64,000 nucleotides of DNA from the NCBI RefSeq assembly GCF_003259845.1, contig NZ_QLMJ01000018.1, positions 1-64,000 on the forward strand, given 5' to 3'. Below the pieces are notes generated by a model, which saw only the letters and a program-made list of their open reading frames with translations, was not told where the DNA came from and searched no databases. Position 1 is the first letter of the stretch, and the number at the start of each line of letters is the position of its first letter. A program made the position numbers and the translations under genes. Positions 25,292 through 34,130 of this stretch are shown here, piece by piece. This stretch comes from Actinoplanes lutulentus (lineage in GTDB: Bacteria > Actinomycetota > Actinomycetes > Mycobacteriales > Micromonosporaceae).

Positions 25292-26623
25292 GTGTCGGTA
25301 GAGAAAAGTGTCGTACGGGTGTTCGAGAATGGGGGTGTGCGTGAGGCGGTCGGGAAGTTGCGGGAGGACGTGGTGGCGTTTGCCACCGCGCACCCGGCCG
25401 TGGCCGCCGACGAGGTCGCTGCTGACTGCGTCGCCGAGCTTCACGAGGCGATCCAGGCGCTGACGGCGGTTCAGTTACGGCTGGTCAGGCAGCTTGATCG
25501 CAACGGTTTCGCAAAGGCGACGTCCTCTCGTGGCACTGCGGCGTGGCTGCGCGACCGGCTCCGGGTGGACTGGCACGTCGCCCGGACGATGGTGGAGCAG
25601 GCCACTCTTCTCGATCAGCGGCCCGCGCTCGACGACGCACTCAGCGCCGGTGAGGTCTCCGGCGCCCAGGTGCGGGTGATCGGCGAGGCGCTCCGGTTCC
25701 TGCCGGAGGAGGTCGGGCCGGAAACGGTCTCCGCCGCGGAGCTCGCTCTGATCGAGCACGCGGGGCGCTTCGAGCCTGCCCGGCTCCGCAAGCTCGGCGA
25801 CCGGATCCTGGAGCATGTCGCGCCTGGGGAGGCGACGCGGCTCGAGGGTGAGTCGCTGCGCCGGGCCGAGCAACGCGCCTGGTGGCGTCGTGGGCTCACG
25901 CTCTGTGCCCCGGTCAGCGGCAGCGTCCGCATCACCGGATGCCTGACCGTCGAGGATGCGGCCATCGTGCAGGCAGCGCTCGAGCCGCTCTGCGCGCCGG
26001 CCTCTCAGCGAGACCGTGCCGGCGACTCCGAGGATGACAGTTCCTCGCCGCGCCGGCGTCGTGCCGACGCGCTGGTCGAGGTCTGCCGGCTAGCCCTGCG
26101 ATCCGGGACCCTGCCGGACCACGGCGGGCTGCCGCCGCAGCTCTCCGTCACGATCGACTACGAGGCGTTGCTCAGCGGAGTCGGGGCCGCGTCTGTCGAC
26201 AGCGGCGCCCGGCTGAACGCCGAGACGGCCCGCCGGATGGCGTGCGACGCACGGATCCTGCCGGTCGTTCTCGGTGGGGCCGGCGAGCCCCTCGATCTGG
26301 GTCGCGCCCGGCGGCTGTTCACGCCGGCGCAGCGGCAGGCGCTCAACGTTCGCGACGGTGGATGCGCGTTCCCGGACTGCGATCGGCCGCCTCGATGGTG
26401 CGAGTCCCACCACATGCTTCCCTGGGATCAAGGCGGGCCGACCGACGTGTCACAGGGGGTTCTCCTGTGCCGCCCCCACCACCGCCTCGTCCATGGAGGA
26501 GGCTGGGCTGCGCGAAAGGGCCCGGACGGGCTGCCGGAATTCGTTCCACCGCCGTTCGTCGATCCGCTTCGGCAGCCTCAGCGGAATGTTCTGCGCCGGC
26601 CTGAGGTGCGGTTGCGAACGTAG
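25292..26623 (+). CDS. DUF222/13E12-type HNH endonuclease-like protein
   Basis: 443 residues from GTG 25292. A helical DUF222 domain (~20-330) is followed by an HNH module (~365-415): CAFPDCDRPPRWCESHHMLPW, then GGPTDVSQGVLLCRPHHRLVH. The zinc-binding cysteines, the HH pair and the final HH are all present, so a nuclease fold is likely intact. This family is abundant in mycobacteria and relatives (13E12 repeats) and is often multi-copy. Its biological role is not settled, although mobile-element ancestry is often suggested. No inteins or repeats flank this copy. Confidence 0.9.
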   Translation: MSVEKSVVRVFENGGVREAVGKLREDVVAFATAHPAVAADEVAADCVAELHEAIQALTAVQLRLVRQLDRNGFAKATSSRGTAAWLRDRLRVDWHVARTMVEQATLLDQRPALDDALSAGEVSGAQVRVIGEALRFLPEEVGPETVSAAELALIEHAGRFEPARLRKLGDRILEHVAPGEATRLEGESLRRAEQRAWWRRGLTLCAPVSGSVRITGCLTVEDAAIVQAALEPLCAPASQRDRAGDSEDDSSSPRRRRADALVEVCRLALRSGTLPDHGGLPPQLSVTIDYEALLSGVGAASVDSGARLNAETARRMACDARILPVVLGGAGEPLDLGRARRLFTPAQRQALNVRDGGCAFPDCDRPPRWCESHHMLPWDQGGPTDVSQGVLLCRPHHRLVHGGGWAARKGPDGLPEFVPPPFVDPLRQPQRNVLRRPEVRLRT

Positions 26624-26639
26624 GACGCGGCAGACTTCG

Positions 26640-27587
26640 TCACAGTTTGTCGCGCAGCTCCTTGGTGAAGAAGTCGAGGAAGCCGTCCGGGTCCGGCCCC
26701 GCGTTCATCAGGACGATGTGGTCGTATCCCGCGTCGCGGTACTGCTGGACCGACTCCACGTAGCGTGCCGGGTCGGGTCCGGTGACGAATTGCTGGCGCA
26801 CGTCGTCCTCGGTGACCGTCGCGGAAGCCGCCTCGAAGTTGACCGGGTTCGGTAGCTCGGACATCACCTTCCAGCCGGTGACCGCCCAGCGGGTGGTCCG
26901 GTGAGCCTCCGTGACCGCTTCCTCCTCGGTGGGTGCCCACGCGACCGCGACCTCGGCATATGCCGGGCCTCGACCGCCCGCCGCGGTGAACGTCTCCACA
27001 AGGTCGGCGCGCGGCTCGGTCGCGAACAGTCCACCGCCGTGGGTGGCCGCGAGTTCTGCCGCTGACTTGCCGCCGGCCGCTACCGCGATCACCGGGAGCA
27101 CGTCCGGCAGGTCGAACACCCGGGCGTCCTCAAGTTGCAGGTATTTTCCCTGGTAGGACTGGTATCCGCCCTGCCAGAGCAGGTTGATGATGTCGAGCGC
27201 CTCGGCGAGCCGCTCGTGCCGTTCCCGGACGCTGCCGAATCCCTGGCCCACCACGTGCTCGTTGAGCCGCTCCCCCGAGCCGACACCGAGCGTGAACCGG
27301 CCGTCCGAGATGATCGCCAGGGTTGCTGCCGCCTGCGCGATGATCGCGGGGTGATAGCGCACCGACGGACAGGTCACGCCGGTCGCTAGCCCGAGAGTGC
27401 GGGTCTGGACGGCGATCGCGCTCAGCACGTTCCAGGCGAACGGCGAGTGACCCTGCACGTCCAGCCACGGGTGGTAATGGTCGCTGATCTCGACGAAGTC
27501 GAAGCCGGCCTGCTCCGCCCGGATCGCCTGCCGGATGAGTTCCTTGGGGCCGAAGGCCTCGGCCGCGAGCTTGTACCCGAGTTTCAT
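26640..27587 (-). CDS. LLM-class F420-dependent oxidoreductase
   Basis: 315 residues from the ATG at 27587 (MKLGYKLAAEAFGP); 11 upstream codons in frame lack support. It has a luciferase-like TIM barrel: DFVEISDHYHPW near residue 30, QTRTLGLATGVTCPSVRYHP, GRFTLGVGSGERLNEHV, and AAGGKSAAELAATHGGGLFATEP. The pattern matches the TIGR03557 group of F420-dependent oxidoreductases. The hydride-transfer cofactor F420 is expected in this organism type. Substrate unknown. It is convergent with the HNH gene, with a 16-base gap. Confidence 0.88.
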   Translation of the reverse strand: MKLGYKLAAEAFGPKELIRQAIRAEQAGFDFVEISDHYHPWLDVQGHSPFAWNVLSAIAVQTRTLGLATGVTCPSVRYHPAIIAQAAATLAIISDGRFTLGVGSGERLNEHVVGQGFGSVRERHERLAEALDIINLLWQGGYQSYQGKYLQLEDARVFDLPDVLPVIAVAAGGKSAAELAATHGGGLFATEPRADLVETFTAAGGRGPAYAEVAVAWAPTEEEAVTEAHRTTRWAVTGWKVMSELPNPVNFEAASATVTEDDVRQQFVTGPDPARYVESVQQYRDAGYDHIVLMNAGPDPDGFLDFFTKELRDKL

Positions 27588-28053
27588 GCTGCTGGCGATT
27601 CCCCGGGTCCGTCGCCACAAACGTTCGTCCTGCTCGGGTCGGGCGTCGGGGCCGGGCGTCAGGCGCCGGGCGTCAGGCGCCGGGCGCCGGGCGTCAGGCG
27701 CCGGGCGTCAGGCGCCGGGCGTCAGGCGCCGGGCGCCGGGCGTCAGGCGCCGGGCGTCAGGCGCCGGGCGTCAGGCGCCGGGCGTCAGGCGCCGGGGCCG
27801 GGTCCGGGGGCAGAGGCCAGGGTCAGGGCGTGACACTGCGTAACGCTAGGCGCAAGTCCAGCCGGCACCGGCCGCATGCCAATCCAGCGTCGAAGTCAAG
27901 CACCATGCGGCGCCGGACCCGGGAACTGCGACCCCGGCCCACAGGAAGCGCGGCATCAGCCCCGCGAAGTGCCGCGTCGGACTCAGGGCGGTCAAATTCC
28001 CAGATCAGGGGTACGGGAACCGGCCCCGCTCATGCTTGTTAGGGTCCCCAACC
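27588..28053. other. 466-bp non-coding region dominated by a tandem repeat
   Basis: Between the divergent F420 oxidoreductase and FolP2-like genes. The middle is a 15-bp-type tandem repeat (27655-27798). The remaining ~250 bases should hold the promoter of the FolP2-like gene. I see no gene. Confidence 0.7.
27655..27798. repeat. GGCGTCAGGCGCCGG tandem repeat
   Basis: About nine copies of a 15-bp unit (ggcgtcaggcgccgg), with one or two shortened units in which gcgccgg is doubled. Each unit contains the palindrome GGCGCC, so the array is rich in potential small hairpins. Confidence 0.9.
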
Positions 28054-28935
28054 GTGAGCGAAACCAGCGGCCCAGCCACCGGAACCCGCGTCATCGGCGG
28101 CCGGACCTACGACTTCTCCCGCCGCGTCGTCGTGATGGCGATCGTGAACCGTACGCCGGACTCGTTCCACGACCGGGGCCGCACGTTCGCGCTGGAGAAG
28201 GCGACCGAGGCGGTCAAAGCAGCGGCCGATGACGGTGCCGACTGGATCGACATCGGCGGCGTCCCGTTCGCACCGGGCCCGGAGGTCACCGCCGCGGAGG
28301 AACTGGACCGGGTGCTCCCGGTCGTCGAAGCGGCCCGAGACCTGGCCGTGGTCTCGGTCGACACGTTCCGCCCGGAGGTCGCCCGCGAAGTGATCAAGGC
28401 CGGTGCCGGGGTCATCAACGATACCTCTGGTCTGCGGGACCCTGCGATGGCCGACGCCGTCGCCGGAACCGACGCCCAACTGGTGATTACGCACAGCCTT
28501 GCCGCGCCGCGTACCCTCCACCCTCGGCCGCAGTACGGCGACGTCACCGCCGAAGTGGCCGGTTTCCTGCGAGAACGGGTCGGGCTGGCGCTGTCCCGCG
28601 GGGTACGCCCGGACCAGATCATCATCGACCCGGGCCATGACCTGAACAAGAACACCCTGCACACGCTGGAGATCACTCGCCGCCTCGAGGAGATCACCTC
28701 GATCGGCTACCCGACTCTGGCGGCGCTGAGCAACAAGGACTTCATCGGCGAGACCCTGGACCGGCCGCAGCAGGACCGGCTGGCCGGAACCCTGGCCACG
28801 GTGGTCTTCTGTATCCTGCGCGGCGCCCGGATCATGCGGGTGCACGACGTCCGGGCGGCAACCGACGCGGTACGCATGACCGAGGCGATGCTGGGCTGGC
28901 GCGAACCGGTCTACCTGCGCCACAACATGGACTGA
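28054..28935 (+). CDS. folP2: Dihydropteroate synthase-like protein, FolP2 type
   Basis: 293 residues from GTG 28054. DHPS fold motifs are present but altered: MAIVNRTPDSFHDRG (residue ~28) in place of the usual NVTPDSFSDGG, and DIGGVPFAPGPE (~66) in place of DIGGESTRPG. Further motifs are IDPGHDLNKNT, LSNKDFIGETL and IMRVHDV. The changed ESTRPG loop normally helps bind p-aminobenzoate. The same changes occur in mycobacterial FolP2, which is reported to lack DHPS activity and lies beside a glucosyl-phosphoglycerate synthase. I expect a related non-folate or auxiliary role. No gpgS is adjacent here. Confidence 0.85.
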   Translation: MSETSGPATGTRVIGGRTYDFSRRVVVMAIVNRTPDSFHDRGRTFALEKATEAVKAAADDGADWIDIGGVPFAPGPEVTAAEELDRVLPVVEAARDLAVVSVDTFRPEVAREVIKAGAGVINDTSGLRDPAMADAVAGTDAQLVITHSLAAPRTLHPRPQYGDVTAEVAGFLRERVGLALSRGVRPDQIIIDPGHDLNKNTLHTLEITRRLEEITSIGYPTLAALSNKDFIGETLDRPQQDRLAGTLATVVFCILRGARIMRVHDVRAATDAVRMTEAMLGWREPVYLRHNMD

Positions 28936-28965
28936 GGTCCAGCCCCGGCAGCGGTCTCGGTCGAC

Positions 28966-29080
28966 TCAGTCCCGGTCGACTCAGTCCCGGTCGACTCAGT
29001 CCCGGTCAGCTCAGTCCCGGTCAGCTCAGTCCCGGTCAGCTCAGTCCCGGTCAGCTCAGTCCCGGTCAGCTCAGTCCCGG
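28966..29080. repeat. 15-bp tandem repeat, seven units plus a partial
   Basis: Seven full copies of tcagtcccggtc(ga/ag)c run head to tail from 28966 to 29070, with a partial unit to 29080. The first two carry GA and the rest AG at one site. They fill the gap between two convergent genes. Confidence 0.92.
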
Positions 29081-29099
29081 TTTGTTTGATCCCGTCTAC

Positions 29100-29654
29100 T
29101 CAGTCCGTGTCGGGGCGCGGCAGGGTTCCGAGGATGTCCGCCATCCACGGCTGCGGTTCGACCGCGTCCGGTCCGAGGACCCGCATCGCACCAAGCACGG
29201 TGATCAACATGCCCATCGCGAAAAAGTCGCGGGCCTCCTCGGCAGTCGCGCCGGTCAACTCCCGCACGACGGTGTACAGATTGCCGTAACAGGACCGCAC
29301 CGCCTCGCCGATCGCCGGATCCTCAGCCGCGCCGAAGCCGTGCAGCAGCACGATCAACAGCTCTCGCTCAGCAAGAAGTTCCTTGTATGCGTGGCCGAGC
29401 CCGCGCAGCGTCGGCTCCTCCGCGGCGGCTGCCCGCCACTTCATCTCGATCTGGTCGCCGGCGTGCCGCACGGTGGCGAGGAAGAGCTCCTGCTTCGACC
29501 CGAAGAGGCGGATCACGTACGGCTGGGAGACGCCCGCGAGTCGTGCCACCTGGTCGGTGGTCGTGCCCGCGTAGCCGCCGAGAGCGAAGGCCTGCAGTGC
29601 GGCCGTCACGAGCTGGCCGTGGCGTTCCTGTGCGGTGAAGCGGGTCCGAGTCAC
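29100..29654 (-). CDS. TetR-family repressor of the adjacent efflux gene
   Basis: 184 residues. The helix-turn-helix is at residues ~10-52 (LVTAALQAFALGGYAGTTTDQVARLAGVSQPYVIRLFGSK), followed by a helical ligand domain. It is divergent from an MFS drug exporter across a 101-base gap holding GTTATCAG direct repeats, the classic layout of a TetR-controlled efflux pump. Its ligand is probably a substrate of the pump (inference). Confidence 0.9.
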   Translation of the reverse strand: MTRTRFTAQERHGQLVTAALQAFALGGYAGTTTDQVARLAGVSQPYVIRLFGSKQELFLATVRHAGDQIEMKWRAAAAEEPTLRGLGHAYKELLAERELLIVLLHGFGAAEDPAIGEAVRSCYGNLYTVVRELTGATAEEARDFFAMGMLITVLGAMRVLGPDAVEPQPWMADILGTLPRPDTD

Positions 29655-29655
29655 G

Positions 29656-29710
29656 TTGACATGTTATCAGTCAATGCATACTGTGATTAGTTATCAGCGA
29701 ATAACAACCA
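29656..29710 (+). promoter_or_regulatory. Promoter and operator-like repeats for the MFS gene
   Basis: A -35-like TTGACA (29656-29661) is followed, after 17 bases, by a -10-like TACTGT (29679-29684). GTTATCAG occurs twice about 29 bases apart, and GTTAT-N6-ATAAC forms a dyad near 29690-29705. The AT-rich block stands out and fits a TetR operator over a promoter. Confidence 0.6.
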
Positions 29711-29755
29711 CGCCTGACAGCACGTCACTGGATAGCGCCTTCAAGGGGGAAAACC

Positions 29756-31159
29756 GTGACCACGCTTGCACCCACTTCGCCGGAAGCCCAGCCCCGCACC
29801 CGGCCCCGGCCGCTCGGCCTGGTGCTCGCCGCCGTCGGCATCCCGACGTTCATGGTTTCGCTCGACAACCTGGTCGTCAGCACGGCGCTGCCGGTCATCC
29901 GTACCGAACTGGGCGCCTCGATCACGGACCTGCAGTGGTTCGTCAACGCGTACACACTTCCGTTCGCGGCCTTCCTGCTCACCGCGGCCGCGCTCGGCGA
30001 CCGGCTCGGTCGCCGGCGGATGTTCCTGGCCGGCATCGTCGTGTTCACCGCCGCGTCCGCCGGGGCAGCCCTCGCCTCCGAGCCGTGGCAGCTCACCGCC
30101 ACCCGTGCCTTGCAGGGCCTCGGCGGCGCGGCCATCGCACCGCTGTCACTGACACTGCTCGCCCAGGCCGTCCCGGATCGGCTACGTAACGTCGCGGTCG
30201 GCATCTGGGGCGGCATCACCGGCCTCGGCGTAGCCCTCGGCCCGGTCGTCGGCGGCGCCGTGGTCGACGGCCTCACCTGGAACTGGATCTTCTGGGTCAA
30301 CGTGCCGATCGGCGTCGTCGCGCTGGTGCTCGCGGCCACGGTTCTCGGCGAGTCCCGCGGTGGGGCACGGCGGCTCGATCCGCTCGGCCTGGTCCTGTCG
30401 GCGAGCGGCATGCTGCTGCTGATCTGGGGCGTCGTCGACGGGCCGGACCGGGGATGGACCACCGGCCGGGTGCCGCTCATGCTGGGCGCGGGCGTCGCGC
30501 TCACTGCCGGCTTCCTCTTCTGGCAGACCCGCAACCGTACGCCGATGCTGCCGCTCTCCCTCTTCCGGTCACGCGGGTTCAGCCTGGTCAACGTCGTCAC
30601 CCTGACGTTCTCGGCCGGCGCGTTCGGCGCGGTCTTCCTGCTCGCCCAGTTCTTCCAGGTGGTGCAGGGGCTCAGCCCGCTGGAGTCCGGCCTGCGCACC
30701 CTGCCGTGGACTGCCGCTCCGATGATCGTCGCGCCGCTGGCCGGCATCTTCGGCGCACGGCTCGGCGTCCGTAACCTCATCGTCGCCGGCCAGCTCTTCC
30801 TCGCCGCCGGCCTCCTCTGGATCGGGCTCGCCACGACGACCGACGTCACGTACGGACGCCTGGTCGTCGCGTTCGCCCTAGCCGGAATCGGGATGGGCCT
30901 GACGTTCGCACCGATCAGCACGATGACCCTCGCCAGCGTCACCGAGCAGCAGCGCGGCGTCGCATCCGGTACGAACAACACGATCCGCGAGTTCGGCGTC
31001 GCGGCCGGCGTGGCCGCGTTGTCCTCGATCTTCAGCACGTACGGCGGGTTCGCCAGTCACCAGAATTTCGTGGACGGACTGACTCCGGCCGTCCTGACCG
31101 GCGCCGCCGTGATCGCGGCCGGGGCCGTGGTGGCGGCGTTTCTTCCCCGCCGGAGCTGA
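29756..31159 (+). CDS. MFS drug exporter, DHA2 (EmrB/QacA) family
   Basis: 467 residues with about 14 transmembrane helices. Motif A-like GDRLGRRRMFLAG follows helix 2, and the antiporter motif C region GITGLGVALGPVVGGAVVDGLTW is intact. The N-terminal helix carries FMVSLDNLVVSTALPVI, the DHA2 hallmark with the D1 acidic residue. It should export cationic or hydrophobic drugs by proton antiport. Regulated by the divergent TetR gene. Confidence 0.93.
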   Translation: MTTLAPTSPEAQPRTRPRPLGLVLAAVGIPTFMVSLDNLVVSTALPVIRTELGASITDLQWFVNAYTLPFAAFLLTAAALGDRLGRRRMFLAGIVVFTAASAGAALASEPWQLTATRALQGLGGAAIAPLSLTLLAQAVPDRLRNVAVGIWGGITGLGVALGPVVGGAVVDGLTWNWIFWVNVPIGVVALVLAATVLGESRGGARRLDPLGLVLSASGMLLLIWGVVDGPDRGWTTGRVPLMLGAGVALTAGFLFWQTRNRTPMLPLSLFRSRGFSLVNVVTLTFSAGAFGAVFLLAQFFQVVQGLSPLESGLRTLPWTAAPMIVAPLAGIFGARLGVRNLIVAGQLFLAAGLLWIGLATTTDVTYGRLVVAFALAGIGMGLTFAPISTMTLASVTEQQRGVASGTNNTIREFGVAAGVAALSSIFSTYGGFASHQNFVDGLTPAVLTGAAVIAAGAVVAAFLPRRS

Positions 31160-31548
31160 GGCCCGATCTCAGCGGAGCTGTGGATCAGGGACTTCAGCGG
31201 AGCCGTAGATCTGGATTCCGGCGGAGCCGTAGATCAAGAGTCGACGGCGCGAAACATCGATGAACAGAATGCGTTCGAGCTGTTGCACTTCGGCAACATG
31301 ACTGCAACGATGACCTTCAATTCCAAGCCGTTCGGGTCACCGCGAGGAAACCGGCTACCGTCCTCACCGGTCCGATCCTGCCTCGCTGTGGCTCCGTTCC
31401 CCACGGCCCTGGAATCCGGCCGCCGGCCCACCGGCGGTGCGAGAAGCTGTGTGTGCCGGACCTCCGACCGGCACACACATTCCGCCCCGGCGGCCTGCAG
31501 CCGTCCGCACCGGCTGCCGGGGCCTCCATTCCAGTTTTCACACCTCGC
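31160..31548. other. 389-bp gap between convergent genes
   Basis: The first 80 bases hold three imperfect copies of a ~30-bp unit ending in gcggagccgtagatc (the first copy reads gcggagctgtggatc). The last 110 bases hold a terminator-like hairpin (31448-31479). I see no gene between them. Confidence 0.7.
31448..31479 (-). terminator. Hairpin downstream of the LamG protein gene
   Basis: TGTGTGTGCCGG (31448-31459) and CCGGCACACACA (31468-31479) pair perfectly over 12 bases around an eight-base loop, 70 bases beyond the stop codon of the minus-strand gene. No T-run follows. Confidence 0.65.
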
Positions 31549-33528
31549 TCAGCCGACGCGCACCCAGACGTCGTCGAGGGTGCCGTGGAACTGGTCGTTG
31601 TTGGCACCGACGCCCTTGCCTCCGACGGTGAACGGGTGGTCGGTATCGACGGACAACCCGGCCGGCACCGCGACGCTCGACTCGAGCCGGTCGTCGACGA
31701 GGATGGACAGGGTCGGCCCGGTGCGCCGGCATTCCAGTGAATGCCACTTGCCGTCGGAGACCGAGGTCCGGCTCCGCGCCACGTGGACGGTCGTGCCCAC
31801 CACGTCGCCGATTCCGCAGCTGGGTTTGCCGGAGAGTCCGTCGACCTGGAGCTTGTACTGCCCGCCGCCCGTCGAATATCCCTTCTGGAGGATGTTCTCG
31901 CCGCGGCCCGTCTCCGCCGGGGAGAGCAGCACGCCGGCGCCGTACCGCAGCGGCCGCGTACCCGGGTTGAGGTCACTGGTCTCGCCGGCCTGGAGGATGA
32001 GCCGCGGGCAGGTCTCGCCGCCGCACTTGGCCGGGAAGTTCAATGCCTGCCCGTTGCCGTGCGCCACCAGCTTCACCGCACCGCCGTTACGGCTGACCGC
32101 GCGCAACAGGTGCCCGTGCCCGGAGCCGTCGTCGAACGTACCGTCGGCGATCGTGGTGTCGAAGTTGTAGGAGGCGACATCCCCGGGAGGAGAAGACGCC
32201 GCCGGCAAGGACGCCGCCGGCATAGACCCCGCCGCCGAAGACCCCGCCGCCGAAGCCAACGGCGACGGCAGGGACGGCGACGGCACCGGCGTGGACTCGA
32301 CGAACGACGCCGGCGACGTCCCGGTGAACTCCGCGTACCGCTTGCGGGTCGCCCCGCCGACCACGGTGAAGTCCCCGACCGCGCTGACCGCGCCGAGTGG
32401 CTCGCTGGCCGCCAACTGCCGGGTTCCGGCGACGCCGTTGGCCTGCGGCGACCAGTCGAGCAGGTTGCCCTCGTGGTCCGCGGCAGCCAGTTTGCCCCGC
32501 ACCACGGACCCGTCGGTGCAGATTCCCTTGACCCCGTTGTTCGTGGTGGTGCACGCCTTGTCGAAATGCCCTCCGACGTAGACGACCCCGTCCAGCAGTG
32601 TGATCGCCTGCGCGTCGCCGTCGAAGACCCGGGTCCAGCGGGTCTCCCCGGTCCGGGTGTACGACACCGCCCGTCCACCCTGCCCGCCCAGCGCCGCGAA
32701 CACCCCGTCCGGGTGCGCGGCGAGCGCGAACACCTGCGACACCGGCTTGGCCCGGAACGCCCGATCCAGCGACCCCGTGGCCGGGTCGACCGCGCTGAGC
32801 CGCAGCGTCGTACTCACGTTGTTGGTCCGGTGGAACCGTCCGCCGACGTAGACCCGGTCGCCCGTCACGGCGAGCGCGTTGACCATGTCGTCGGTGGTCG
32901 GTGCCCATGCGTCGAGGGCACCGGTGGCGAGGGTGAACGCGGCGAGGTTACCGCGCGTCGCGCCGTCGACCGAGGTGATCCGGCCTCCGACGTAGAGGCG
33001 CCCGTTCCCGGCTGCCAGGGCGTTGGGCTGGCCGAGCACGGTGTGCTTGAGCGTGGTCAGCACGCCGCTGACCGCCCCGATCCCGGCGACGGCGTCGCGG
33101 CTCACGCCGTTGACGTTGTCGAAGTCGCCGGCGGCGTAGACGGTCTCGCCGTCGACGGCGAGCGCCCGGACGTTGGCGTCGGCGGCGGGCTTCCAGTCCA
33201 GCAGGGCACCGGTACGCGCGTTGAACGCGGCGAGCCGGGTCCGAGGCGTGCTCTTGCCGTTCACGACGGCGCTGGTGAAGTTGCCGCCGACGTACACGGT
33301 GTCGCCGCGGTAGGCGACCGCGTAGACGGAGCCGTTGAAGGACGGTGAGGTCACCGGTTCGGAGGAGACGATCTCGGCGAACGCGGTGCCACCGACCGCC
33401 ACCAGCACGGTCGCCACCCCGACGGTCAGCAGCCGCCGCGAAATCTGCAACCGCTGGGCGATCTGCCCCCGCTGGAAGATCAACCCCCGCCGGACCACCG
33501 ATTTACCTTTTTTCAGCTTATAGGCCAC
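31549..33528 (-). CDS. Exported beta-propeller plus LamG-like protein
   Basis: 659 residues. A basic N-terminus precedes a signal or anchor helix (LLTVGVATVLVAVGGTAFA, ~33-52). Residues ~60-395 hold repeated YVGG-F/RI blades (TVYVGGNFTSA, TVYAAGDFDNV, RLYVGGRITSV, RVYVGGRFHR, VVYVGGHFDK) of a beta-propeller. A Ser/Pro/Ala linker (~415-450) leads to a laminin-G-like jelly roll (~455-659) with four cysteines likely paired. It probably binds surface glycans or matrix (inference). Similar propeller proteins are common in actinomycete secretomes. Confidence 0.82.
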   Translation of the reverse strand: MAYKLKKGKSVVRRGLIFQRGQIAQRLQISRRLLTVGVATVLVAVGGTAFAEIVSSEPVTSPSFNGSVYAVAYRGDTVYVGGNFTSAVVNGKSTPRTRLAAFNARTGALLDWKPAADANVRALAVDGETVYAAGDFDNVNGVSRDAVAGIGAVSGVLTTLKHTVLGQPNALAAGNGRLYVGGRITSVDGATRGNLAAFTLATGALDAWAPTTDDMVNALAVTGDRVYVGGRFHRTNNVSTTLRLSAVDPATGSLDRAFRAKPVSQVFALAAHPDGVFAALGGQGGRAVSYTRTGETRWTRVFDGDAQAITLLDGVVYVGGHFDKACTTTNNGVKGICTDGSVVRGKLAAADHEGNLLDWSPQANGVAGTRQLAASEPLGAVSAVGDFTVVGGATRKRYAEFTGTSPASFVESTPVPSPSLPSPLASAAGSSAAGSMPAASLPAASSPPGDVASYNFDTTIADGTFDDGSGHGHLLRAVSRNGGAVKLVAHGNGQALNFPAKCGGETCPRLILQAGETSDLNPGTRPLRYGAGVLLSPAETGRGENILQKGYSTGGGQYKLQVDGLSGKPSCGIGDVVGTTVHVARSRTSVSDGKWHSLECRRTGPTLSILVDDRLESSVAVPAGLSVDTDHPFTVGGKGVGANNDQFHGTLDDVWVRVG

Positions 33529-33632
33529 GTTGGGGGCTAACTCCCGACCCCGCCAAAGGTGTCGGACCGGACGTCCGGCGACCGACAGCGGTTATGCTCC
33601 GCGCGTACCGTCAATCGACGAAGGGGAATGTC

Positions 33633-34121
33633 GTGTCGCAACGTCGCCGCACCGCCGTGCCCACCGCGATGATCGCGGCCCTGACCGCGACCCTGACCGC
33701 AGCCGCGACCATGTCACTCAGCGCATGCGAGTTCGACGTCGCGCCCGGCTCGATATCGCCCGGTTCGATCCCGGTGCCGTTCAGCGTCGCTCCGGTGCCG
33801 TCGGCCTCGGTCGGCCAGCCGGCCTACGTCTGCACGGCCATCTACAAGATTCTCACCGACGGCGCGGTGCGGCTGGCCGGGCACATATCCAGCGACGGCA
33901 GCGCGACCGGCGGCGACCAGGACGAGCTGCGCGACACGTTCGCCGCCATGGCCGCGGACATCGAGAAAGCCGGCGCGACCAGCACCGATCCAGCACAACG
34001 CGAGAAGATCATGGCGCTCGCCACCTCACTGGATCAAGGCGCGAAGGCAGCGGATCCGCAGGCCTATCTGAGCGGCGAGTTCCCCACCATCGGGCAGGAA
34101 CTGGACGGCACCTGCACGTAA
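33633..34121 (+). CDS. Small predicted lipoprotein
   Basis: 162 residues from GTG 33633, with AAGGGG seven bases upstream. The signal region (RRRTAVPTAMIAALTATLTAAATMSL) ends in a lipobox LSAC with the cysteine at about residue 31, so the protein is lipid-anchored. After a Pro/Ser linker, a helical domain of ~95 residues carries two cysteines (YVCTAIYKIL and the final GTCT) that may form a disulphide. I recognise no family. The next gene starts nine bases later. Confidence 0.75.
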   Translation: MSQRRRTAVPTAMIAALTATLTAAATMSLSACEFDVAPGSISPGSIPVPFSVAPVPSASVGQPAYVCTAIYKILTDGAVRLAGHISSDGSATGGDQDELRDTFAAMAADIEKAGATSTDPAQREKIMALATSLDQGAKAADPQAYLSGEFPTIGQELDGTCT

Positions 34122-34130
34122 TCTCGGATC

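Noticed and set aside
25292..26623. A mobile-element insertion around the DUF222/HNH gene
   Set aside because: No terminal inverted repeats, target duplications, transposase or reverse transcriptase are visible at either end. Kept as a single gene of unclear role.
27655..29080. CRISPR-like arrays
   Set aside because: Units are 15 bp and head to tail with no unique spacers, and no cas gene is near. They are plain tandem repeats.
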